From NCBI GenBank assembly GCA_963675235.2, contig CAXXFU010000017.1, positions 372,001-436,000 of the forward strand: DNA of 64,000 bases, in the 5' to 3' direction. Positions 56,401 to 62,752 of this stretch are shown here, piece after piece. The DNA comes from JAHJQZ01 sp963675235 (GTDB lineage: Bacteria; Pseudomonadota; Alphaproteobacteria; Rhizobiales; Devosiaceae). The notes beneath the pieces are model-generated. The model was not told the DNA's origin, made no database searches, and was given only the letters and a program-made list of their open reading frames with translations. How positions within the stretch are numbered: the stretch's first letter is position 1; the number at the start of each line of letters is the position of its first letter. Made by a program: the position numbers and the translations under genes.

Positions 56401-56573
56401 CAGACGGTTTGCGGCGTCACTTCGGCCCAACCGTCACGCGGACCAACAACCATTTCGGCCCGCCGCTCCGGCGCGGCCTCGGCCCACACAAGCTTGATAG
56501 GCGCATCGTCCGGCGTGAAGATGCGGGTTCGCAGCACCTCGACGAGGTGATCGAGCTTGCTAAGGTCTGGCAC
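53469..56573 (-). CDS. GH38 alpha-mannosidase
   Basis: A 1034-residue retaining glycoside hydrolase. The GH38 N-terminal catalytic barrel has GHTHIDVAWLWRVRE with His239, His241 and Asp243 coordinating zinc, and the nucleophile Asp353 in VLWLPDTFGYSAALPQ. The central helical domain and C-terminal beta domains match alpha-mannosidases of the bacterial group. No signal peptide, so it acts in the cytoplasm on imported oligosaccharides. GTG at 56573 with GGGGGAG upstream is the start; there is no nearby ATG. It is co-oriented with lacI downstream. Confidence 0.92.
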   Translation of the reverse strand: MPDLSKLDHLVEVLRTRIFTPDDAPIKLVWAEAAPERRAEMVVGPRDGWAEVTPQTVWGAPQSYFWFAGQATVPSALEGKRVYLGIEAQFGRVMGRSDPQCLVRIDGRIAQGADYNHREVLLTENAQAGERFDILVEAGTIEDRSQLGFACRLLAHDSAAEALYYDLRVPLDVARHLPETDHRRDLIVNSVHEALGVLDLRPGDTARFHRSVEAARSIAARIYETADTEAAPKITVTGHTHIDVAWLWRVRETREKMARSMATALALLDVYPDYRFMYNQGVLLDHLSRDYPELFGRIAEKQREGTFEIEGALWLEPDANMIGGEALVRQIVKGIRYHQKTFGVRPTVLWLPDTFGYSAALPQIMKLAGLTVFVTHKLSWNDTNRMPNETFFWQGIDGTRAPTYFLTTQPADSTSIGTTYCPDLKASHVMGTWRRYAQKARNDELFLVYGFGDGGGGPTSEMLEHIRRMERGIPGCPRVSQGFMGPFFEKLVARMNAEQEDWPVWVGELYLEFHRGTFTSVADVKRNNRRAEAMMRELEMLASLGWVRGACAYPDDELDRLWDTVLLNQFHDILPGSSIGEVYQDSAQEFADFFVQAETLRSRLVAALGGEGLVALNPYGQDRGGLVEIASSTPVRIAGVPSQTLVHADGSTAEAAPIAPVPALGAMRVTVAPGDGAQRGDALDVSTTHLENGRLRARFDTRGRLLSVYDKLRQREALKEGALGNRLRAYRDLPREFDAWDIDACFEDQFWDIDNLVSAEVVEHGPYRAAIRFEWRYESSRLVQLVSLEADAEMLGFDTFIDWREHNTLVKTIFPLALHTADSRAEIQFGHVTRPTHANTSWDQARYEYPMQRWVDLHEQGFGVAFLNDCKYGYDAKGTTLRLTLLRSPTWPWPEADQGEHRFRYAMLVHDGADACVVSEAAERFNHPLAVVAATGGAAPANLSGLVRPDNPAIAVEALKRAADGHGLIVRFWERGGRRQVTDIHLAPEISAAVETNLIEEKQAVLDISDATVQLAFAPFEIKTLRLTLRPNTA

Positions 56574-56606
56574 GTTTCTCCCCCTGGACTGGCAGCGCGA
56601 ACTCTA

Positions 56607-56618
56607 ATGAAAATTTTT
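56607..56618. promoter_or_regulatory. A/T palindrome upstream of the GH38 gene
   Basis: ATGAAAATTTTT, followed within five bases by CTCTGCAAT. The pair is repeated, in reversed order, on the other side of the divergent promoter region at 56733-56752. Candidate LacI operator. Confidence 0.4.
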
Positions 56619-56741
56619 ATTCTCTGCAATGCAAACCAGGTGCGAAGGCATCGTTGGTGAGCATGCCCATTCCCCTTGTTTCAAAGGGATGTTCGCCCTA
56701 AACATAGGCAATCGCGCGGCCAAGGTCACGTGCTCTGCAAT

Positions 56742-56754
56742 ATGAAAAATTTTT
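56742..56754. promoter_or_regulatory. A/T palindrome upstream of the GH28 gene
   Basis: ATGAAAAATTTTT, directly preceded by CTCTGCAAT at 56733-56741. It ends 10 bases before the GH28 start and so could cover its promoter or ribosome-binding site. Candidate LacI operator. Confidence 0.4.
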
Positions 56755-56764
56755 AGGTTTTGCG

Positions 56765-58093
56765 ATGAACAAGGCGGAAGTCATTCGTGTGGCAAGTGCT
56801 TCGGGCGAGGCAACGGCATGCATTCAGGCCGCAATCGATAAGGCGGGCAAGGGGCCGTTGCGGGTGGTGCTGGAGCCCGGGATTTTCCCGTGTGGCGGCT
56901 TGCGTCTGAGGTCGGATGTCGAGTTGCACATCTCGGACGGCGCCGAACTGCACTTCATTTCCGACTACGACGCCTATGCCGGAACCGGTGTCGACATCGT
57001 CGCCGAGAACTCCGATCGCGGCATGATCGTCGCGCAGGACTGCGAACGCGTCGCCGTGACCGGCAAGGGCCGCATCGTTTGCGACAGCGCCCCATTCGTC
57101 ATCGGCGAGGACCCGGGCATGGACATCCATACGCCTGCCGACCGCCGTCCGCGCGTGCTGGTGATCGAGCGTTGCCGGCAGGTGACGCTTCGCGACGTCT
57201 CCGTTTCGGATTCGCCGATGTGGACGCTGCATTTCGTCGACTCCGACGAGGTCACCATCGATGGGATACGGGTCGACAACAACAAGAGCATGCCCAATAC
57301 CGACGGTCTGGTCATCGACGGATGCCGCAACGTCACGGTCACCAATTGCCGGATTCACACGGCGGACGACGGTATTGTCCTCAAGACCAGCATCGGGCCG
57401 GATGGCAAACCGACCGGTGCCTGCCGAAACGTGCGCGTCACCCACTGCGAGGTGGAGAGCCAGTCCTGTGCCCTCAAGATCGGCACCGAATCGCATGCGG
57501 ATTTCGAGGACATCTCGTTCTCGGACTGCACGATCATCCAGTCCAATCGCGGGCTGGGAATCTTCTCGCGCGACGGCGGCGCCGTGCGTCGGGTGGCATT
57601 CTCGCGGATCACCATCGATTGCCGCGAGGCGCCGCCCGGTTTCTGGGGATCGGGAGAGGGCATCTGCATCAACGTGCTCGACCGCCGCCCGCATCTGCGG
57701 CCAGCCGGCAGCGTCACCGATATCAGGATCGAGGATGTCTCCGGGCACATGCAGGGCGCCATCAACCTCATCGCTGAAAGGCCGGCGGGCATTTCGGGTG
57801 TGGTCATGCGCTCTGTGGTGCTGAGCCAGACGCCCGGGCCGCACGGCGCCGCGCTCGCCTACGACCTACGGCCGACCCCGGCCGACCTCGAACCGACCGA
57901 GGAAGGTGTCGGGCGGCAGAATTCCTGGCGGCTCGGCCCGGACGGACGCATCATCGGCTGCATCGACTATCCGGGCGGCATGCCGGGTCTTTATGCGCAC
58001 AACACTTCGGATCTGGTGCTGGAGGACGTGACGATCACGCGCCCCGATACGCTGCCCGAAGGCTTCAATACGGAGATTGTCGTTCGCGACTGA
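56765..58093 (+). CDS. GH28-like glycosidase (polygalacturonase family)
   Basis: A 442-residue right-handed beta-helix protein. GH28 motifs NTD (Asn178-Asp180, in MPNTDGLVID) and DD (Asp201-Asp202, in TADDGIVLKT) are present, so the catalytic aspartates are kept. The third motif GHG is replaced by SQSCALKIGTES, and RIK is replaced by an RGLGIFSRDGG stretch. This suggests an exo-acting or altered specificity for a uronic-acid or related linkage. No signal peptide, so it is cytoplasmic. The gene is divergent from the GH38 gene and ends at a perfect bidirectional terminator before the inositol operon. Confidence 0.82.
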   Translation: MNKAEVIRVASASGEATACIQAAIDKAGKGPLRVVLEPGIFPCGGLRLRSDVELHISDGAELHFISDYDAYAGTGVDIVAENSDRGMIVAQDCERVAVTGKGRIVCDSAPFVIGEDPGMDIHTPADRRPRVLVIERCRQVTLRDVSVSDSPMWTLHFVDSDEVTIDGIRVDNNKSMPNTDGLVIDGCRNVTVTNCRIHTADDGIVLKTSIGPDGKPTGACRNVRVTHCEVESQSCALKIGTESHADFEDISFSDCTIIQSNRGLGIFSRDGGAVRRVAFSRITIDCREAPPGFWGSGEGICINVLDRRPHLRPAGSVTDIRIEDVSGHMQGAINLIAERPAGISGVVMRSVVLSQTPGPHGAALAYDLRPTPADLEPTEEGVGRQNSWRLGPDGRIIGCIDYPGGMPGLYAHNTSDLVLEDVTITRPDTLPEGFNTEIVVRD

Positions 58094-58113
58094 CCCGTTG
58101 GCGGCTGCCAAAG

Positions 58114-58139
58114 AAAAGGGGCGCGCTCGCGCCCCTTTT
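58114..58139. terminator. Bidirectional terminator between the GH28 gene and iolG
   Basis: AAAAGGGGCGCG pairs with CGCGCCCCTTTT in a perfect inverted repeat, with T-runs on both strands. Confidence 0.93.
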
Positions 58140-58143
58140 GCCG

Positions 58144-59151
58144 TCACAGACCGAGCATGTCCGGGGTGACCGGTTCCGCCTTGCCGGACCTGGCTGAAAG
58201 CGTCGCCGCCTCGGCCACTGCAAGGGCGCGCACGCCATCGGCAAGCGGCACCGGCACGGCGCCGCCGCCGTTGACGGCAGCAACGAAATCGGCCCATTCG
58301 CGCTGATAGGCCTTCATGTAGCGCTCAAGGAAGAAGTGCTCGGGCTTGGCGCTGACGGCGCCGTCTTTTGTGATCTTCTCGATGTTGTTCTCGAGCACAT
58401 TGGCGGCGGACAGCAGCCCTTCGGAGCCCAGAAGCTCGAGACGCTGGTCATAGCCATAGGCAGCGCGCCGGCTGTTCTTGATGACGGCGAGCCTGCCATC
58501 GGCAAATTTGAGCGTGATGACGGCGGTATCGACATCGCCGGCGGCGCCGATTTCCGGATCGACGAGCGACGAGCCGATGGCGGCGACCGTTTCGGGCGCG
58601 CCGCCCATGATCCAGCAGGCCATGTCGAAGTCGTGAATGGCCATGTCGCGGAAAATGCCGCCCGAGACCTTCACGTAGGAGACCGGCGGTGGCGCCGGAT
58701 CGAACGAGGTGATCGACAACAGTTCGCCCTTGCCGATCTCGCCGTTGTCGAAGGCCGTCTTGAGCGCGGCGAAATGCGGATCGAAGCGGCGGTTGAAACC
58801 GATCATCACCGGCATGCCGCTCGTGGCCGTCGCGGCCTGGCATTGCAGTGCCCGCTCGAGGCTCAGATCGACCGGTTTTTCGCAAAGCACCGCCTTGCCC
58901 GCCGCGATCGAGGCCTCGATCAGGTCGGAGTGGGTGTCGGTCGGCGTGGCGATCAGAACGGCATCGATCGCCGGATCGGCGATGATCTCTTCGGATGACC
59001 TGACCGCGATCCCGTGTTCGGCGGCCAGCGTTTCCGCCGACGAAGCGATGGCGTCCGAGACCGCGACGAGCTTGCTGCCGTCATGGGCGGCGATGCTGCG
59101 TGCATGAACCAGACCGATGCGCCCTGCACCCAGCAGACCGACTTTCAGCAT
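58144..59151 (-). CDS. iolG: myo-Inositol 2-dehydrogenase
   Basis: A 335-residue Gfo/Idh/MocA-family oxidoreductase (also called idhA) that oxidises myo-inositol to scyllo-inosose with NAD+. The Rossmann motif is VGLLGAGRIGLVHARSI, the conserved lysine is in LCEKPVDLSLE near residue 92, and IFRDMAIHDFDMACWIMGG carries the substrate-site histidine. ATG at 59151. It is the last gene of the inositol operon, 52 bases after iolB, with the terminator downstream. Confidence 0.9.
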   Translation of the reverse strand: MLKVGLLGAGRIGLVHARSIAAHDGSKLVAVSDAIASSAETLAAEHGIAVRSSEEIIADPAIDAVLIATPTDTHSDLIEASIAAGKAVLCEKPVDLSLERALQCQAATATSGMPVMIGFNRRFDPHFAALKTAFDNGEIGKGELLSITSFDPAPPPVSYVKVSGGIFRDMAIHDFDMACWIMGGAPETVAAIGSSLVDPEIGAAGDVDTAVITLKFADGRLAVIKNSRRAAYGYDQRLELLGSEGLLSAANVLENNIEKITKDGAVSAKPEHFFLERYMKAYQREWADFVAAVNGGGAVPVPLADGVRALAVAEAATLSARSGKAEPVTPDMLGL

Positions 59152-59203
59152 TTCTTCTCTTCCTTAGGCAAAGGGCGTTGCCGCCCGAAAACAGGGGCGG
59201 CGC

Positions 59204-60004
59204 TCAGGCGTCGCGTTTGGCGATCCAGTCGAAATCGGCATGGTTCTTAAAGCGCCACTTGCGCTGCGGTCCGGCCATGACGTTGAGATAGTACATGTCG
59301 AACCCGTAGGGCGCGGCACAGGGGTGATAGCCCTTGGGCACCAGGACCACGTCGCCATCCGCCACGCTCATCGTCTCGTCCAGCGACCCGTCATCGGTGT
59401 AGACGCGCTGGATGCCGAAACCCGCGGCGGGATCGAGCCGGTGGTAGTAGGTCTCTTCGAGATAGGTGATGTTGGGGAAATCGTCTTCGTCGTGCCGGTG
59501 CGGCGGATAGGACGACCAGTGCCCCTGCGGCGTGAACACTTCCGTCACCAGAAGGCTGTCGGCGATGTCGCTTTCTTCCATGGCGATGGGATGAATGTAG
59601 CGGGTATTGGTGCCCTTGCCGCGCGAGATCATCTCGATGCCGGCGATGCGGCAGGCTTCATGTCCGCCCGTGCCCGGCGCCGCACACACGGCCAGCGTGC
59701 AATCGGTCTCTGCCGTAGCCGTCCAGTCGCTGCCATTGGGCAGGTAGACGCAGTGCGGCGGGGTTTTCTCGAACACGCTCATGCGCTCGCCGAGCACGCC
59801 GAAATCCTGGCCGGCGCCCGAGATCGCCGCCTTGCCCTCGACAAGCACGAGGATGACCTCGTTGTCGCCTGTCGCTTCGGCAGCGGTTTCACCCGGCTTC
59901 AGGCGGTGAAGCGCAAAGCCGACATAGGTCCAGCCGGCGGTCCTGGGCGTGATGTCATGCACCTTGCCATGCGTGCCGCTGGGGCGAACGAGCAGATCGG
60001 TCAT
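59204..60004 (-). CDS. iolB: 5-Deoxy-glucuronate isomerase
   Basis: A 266-residue double-cupin protein converting 5-deoxy-D-glucuronate to 2-deoxy-5-keto-gluconate. Visible are the WSSYPPHRHDEDDFPNITYL segment with the metal-binding HRHDxxxxxxxxxxE arrangement, and FGIQRVYTDDGSLDETMSVA near the end. The N-terminal half starts LLVRPSGTHGKVHDITP. It is 11 bases downstream of iolE and part of the same operon. Confidence 0.9.
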   Translation of the reverse strand: MTDLLVRPSGTHGKVHDITPRTAGWTYVGFALHRLKPGETAAEATGDNEVILVLVEGKAAISGAGQDFGVLGERMSVFEKTPPHCVYLPNGSDWTATAETDCTLAVCAAPGTGGHEACRIAGIEMISRGKGTNTRYIHPIAMEESDIADSLLVTEVFTPQGHWSSYPPHRHDEDDFPNITYLEETYYHRLDPAAGFGIQRVYTDDGSLDETMSVADGDVVLVPKGYHPCAAPYGFDMYYLNVMAGPQRKWRFKNHADFDWIAKRDA

Positions 60005-60015
60005 CGTCTCTCCTC

Positions 60016-60915
60016 TCAGGCTTTATCGAGGCCGGTTTTGCGGGCCAGGCGTTTCAGGGTGGCCAGACCGAGCGTCTGGTAGAGCAACGGATTGCGCACC
60101 GCCGGATCCTGCTCCGCTTCGATAACGAGCCAACCGTCATAGCCGGCATCGGCGAGGATCTTGAGAAGCGGTTCGAAATCGATGTCGCCGTCCTGGTCGC
60201 CCGGCACGGTGAAGGCGCCGGCAACCACACCCTGCAAGAAGCTCAGGCCTTCATCCCAGACCTTTTGCACGATGTCGGGGCGGATATTCTTGGCGTGGAA
60301 ATGCACGGTGCGGGCGACATGCTTTGTCAGAACCGCCACCGTATCGCCGCCACCGAAGGCGCAATGGCCGGCATCGAACAGCAGTTTCGTCGCCGGGCCG
60401 GTCGCCGCCATGAAGGCGTCGATTTCCTCTGGCGTCTGCACCACCGTGCCCATGTGATGGTGATAGGCCAGGTGGATGCCCTCACCCGCCATATACTGGG
60501 CCAAGGCTTCCATTTTGGCACCAAAGGCCTTCATTTCCTCGGCGCTCAGCACCGGCTTCTCGGTGAGCGGCTTGTCCGAGCCGTGAATGGCGTTCGAGGT
60601 TTCGGCGGTGACACAGACCTTGCAGTCGCTTTCCCGGAGCTTGGCCAGATGCGGCTGGAAGGCGGCGATCTCGTCCTCGACCGACCGGGTCAGCAGTTCG
60701 GTCGAATACCAGCCGGAGATGAATTTCAGGCCGTACTGGCCGAGCAGCGCCTTGAGCGCCTTGGGATCGTCAGGCCAGCGATGGCCGTTCTCGATACCGT
60801 CGAAGCCGATCTCGATGCCGGCTTCGGTGAGGATGCGTTCGGTCGGGATGTCGGCGCCGATCGAATGGTCGTCGTCATTGGCCCAGGCGATGGGATTGGT
60901 TCCGTAGAAAATCAT
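60016..60915 (-). CDS. iolE: Inosose (2-keto-myo-inositol) dehydratase
   Basis: A 299-residue xylose-isomerase-like TIM-barrel protein dehydrating scyllo-inosose to 3D-trihydroxycyclohexane-1,2-dione. Features are the GTNPIAWANDDDHSIGADIP N-terminus, the HLAYHHHMGTVVQTPEEID segment with a metal site, the LLFDAGHCAFGGGD strand and the VIEAEQDPAVRNPL tail. Starts 13 bases after the iolD stop. Confidence 0.9.
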   Translation of the reverse strand: MIFYGTNPIAWANDDDHSIGADIPTERILTEAGIEIGFDGIENGHRWPDDPKALKALLGQYGLKFISGWYSTELLTRSVEDEIAAFQPHLAKLRESDCKVCVTAETSNAIHGSDKPLTEKPVLSAEEMKAFGAKMEALAQYMAGEGIHLAYHHHMGTVVQTPEEIDAFMAATGPATKLLFDAGHCAFGGGDTVAVLTKHVARTVHFHAKNIRPDIVQKVWDEGLSFLQGVVAGAFTVPGDQDGDIDFEPLLKILADAGYDGWLVIEAEQDPAVRNPLLYQTLGLATLKRLARKTGLDKA

Positions 60916-60928
60916 GATCGTAGTGCCT

Positions 60929-62752
60929 TCAGTTCGACCGCTGTCTGGCGGTCATCTCGACATAGTTCCGGCGTGCCGCGTTGACCTCGTCACGGTTCGA
61001 GACCTCCGGCACGGCAACATCCCACCAATGTCCGCCCGCACCGGTGCCCGGCATGGGATCGGTGTCGATGACGATAACGCTCGGGATGTCGCGTGCACGC
61101 GCCTCGATCAGCTTCTGTTCGAGTTCGGCGATTGTCGCAGCCTTTTCGGCATGGGCGCCGAGCGAACGGGCGTGGGCGACGAAATCGATCTCGGGCTGGG
61201 CCTCGATATTGGCGTCGCGGTAAAGGTTGTTGTAGGGCGCCCCGCCCGTTTCCTTCTGCAGCCGGTTGATGCAGCCGAAGCCGCGATTGTCCGTCAGCAC
61301 GACGGTGAACGGGATACGGCGCATGACCGCCGTCGCCAGTTCCGAGTTGGCCATCATGTACGAACCGTCGCCGATGAAACAGACAACGTCCCTGTCGGGC
61401 TCGGCGAGCTTGGTGCCCATGGCGCCGGCGATCTCGTAGCCCATGCAGGAATAGCCGTATTCCATGTGATAGCCGCCGGCGCTGGCACGCCAAAGCACCT
61501 GCAGATGACCGGGCATGGTTCCCGCCGCACACATGGCGATCGTATCCTTGGTCGCCTGGCGCTGAACCGCGCCGATGACCTGGGCGTCCGTCGGCAGGCC
61601 CGGTTCATTGGGCATCGCCATCACCGCGTCGGCAGCGGCGAACCAGGCAGCGCGCCGGCCCCTGTCCTGATCGGCATAGCTCTTGTCACCGAGCGCCTTG
61701 TCGATTTCGCGTATGGCGGCCCTGGCATCGGCAACAAGCGGGATGGCGCCATGTTTTGCGGCGTCATATCCCGTGACATTGATCGAGACGAGCTTGCGGT
61801 CGGGATTGGCGAACACCGTCCAGCTGCCGGTCTGGAAATCCTGGAAGCGTGTGCCCACCCCGATGACGAGATCGGCTTCAGCCGCAACCTGATTGGCGGC
61901 ATCGGTTCCCGTGACCCCGGTGCCGCCGAAATTCAGCGGCTCATCCCAGCCAATCCCGCCCTTGCCGGCCTGGGTCTCGGCAATCGGGATATTGTGCCTT
62001 TTGGCGAAGGCGAGCAGCTCCGTTTCCGCCTGAGAATAAAGCACGCCGCCGCCCGACACGATGAGCGGTTTTTGCGCCGCCTTCATCAGGGAGACGATAT
62101 CGGCGATTTCACGCGGATCGGGTTCGGGTCGGCGGATGCGCCAGACGTGCGGCTCGAAAAAGCTCTGCGGATAGTCATAGGCTTCGGCCTGCACGTCCTG
62201 GCAGAAGGCGAGCGTGACCGGACCGGCGTCGGCCGGATCTGACATCACCCGCATGGCGCGCGGCAGGGCGGTGAGGATGTGCTCGGGCCGCGTTATGCGA
62301 TCGAAATAGCGGCTGACCGGCCTGAAGCAGTCATTGACGCTGGCACTTCCGTCGTCGAAATCCTCGAGCTGCTGCAACACCGGGTCGGGACGGCGATTGG
62401 CGAAGACGTCGCCGGGAATGAGCAGCACCGGGATGCGGTTGACATGCGCCAGCGCGGCAGCGGTGACCATGTTGGTGGCGCCCGGCCCGATCGATGTCGT
62501 GACCGCCATGGCCTGCCGACGCCGCCGGGTCTTGGCATAGGCGATGGCGGCATGCGCCATGGTCTGCTCGTTCTGGCCGCGCCATGTCGGCAGGCTGTCG
62601 CGGACCTCGTGCAACGCCTCGCCGAGACCGGCGACATTGCCATGCCCGAAAATTGCCCAGACGCCCTCGATGAAGCGGGCGCCGTCCTCGTTCCTTTGCG
62701 CGGCAAGGTACTTCACCATGGCCTGCGCGGCCGTCAGCCGGGTGGTTGTCAT
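60929..62752 (-). CDS. iolD: 3D-(3,5/4)-trihydroxycyclohexane-1,2-dione hydrolase
   Basis: A 607-residue thiamine-diphosphate enzyme that hydrolyses the cyclic dione to 5-deoxy-D-glucuronate. The N-terminal pyrimidine-binding domain has EGVWAIFGHGNVAGLGEAL and TTSIGPGATNMVTAAALAH. The ThDP/Mg site near residue 475 is FIGDGSYMMANSELATAV. ATG at 62752 overlaps the iolC stop by four bases. Length is that of IolD. Confidence 0.9.
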   Translation of the reverse strand: MTTTRLTAAQAMVKYLAAQRNEDGARFIEGVWAIFGHGNVAGLGEALHEVRDSLPTWRGQNEQTMAHAAIAYAKTRRRRQAMAVTTSIGPGATNMVTAAALAHVNRIPVLLIPGDVFANRRPDPVLQQLEDFDDGSASVNDCFRPVSRYFDRITRPEHILTALPRAMRVMSDPADAGPVTLAFCQDVQAEAYDYPQSFFEPHVWRIRRPEPDPREIADIVSLMKAAQKPLIVSGGGVLYSQAETELLAFAKRHNIPIAETQAGKGGIGWDEPLNFGGTGVTGTDAANQVAAEADLVIGVGTRFQDFQTGSWTVFANPDRKLVSINVTGYDAAKHGAIPLVADARAAIREIDKALGDKSYADQDRGRRAAWFAAADAVMAMPNEPGLPTDAQVIGAVQRQATKDTIAMCAAGTMPGHLQVLWRASAGGYHMEYGYSCMGYEIAGAMGTKLAEPDRDVVCFIGDGSYMMANSELATAVMRRIPFTVVLTDNRGFGCINRLQKETGGAPYNNLYRDANIEAQPEIDFVAHARSLGAHAEKAATIAELEQKLIEARARDIPSVIVIDTDPMPGTGAGGHWWDVAVPEVSNRDEVNAARRNYVEMTARQRSN

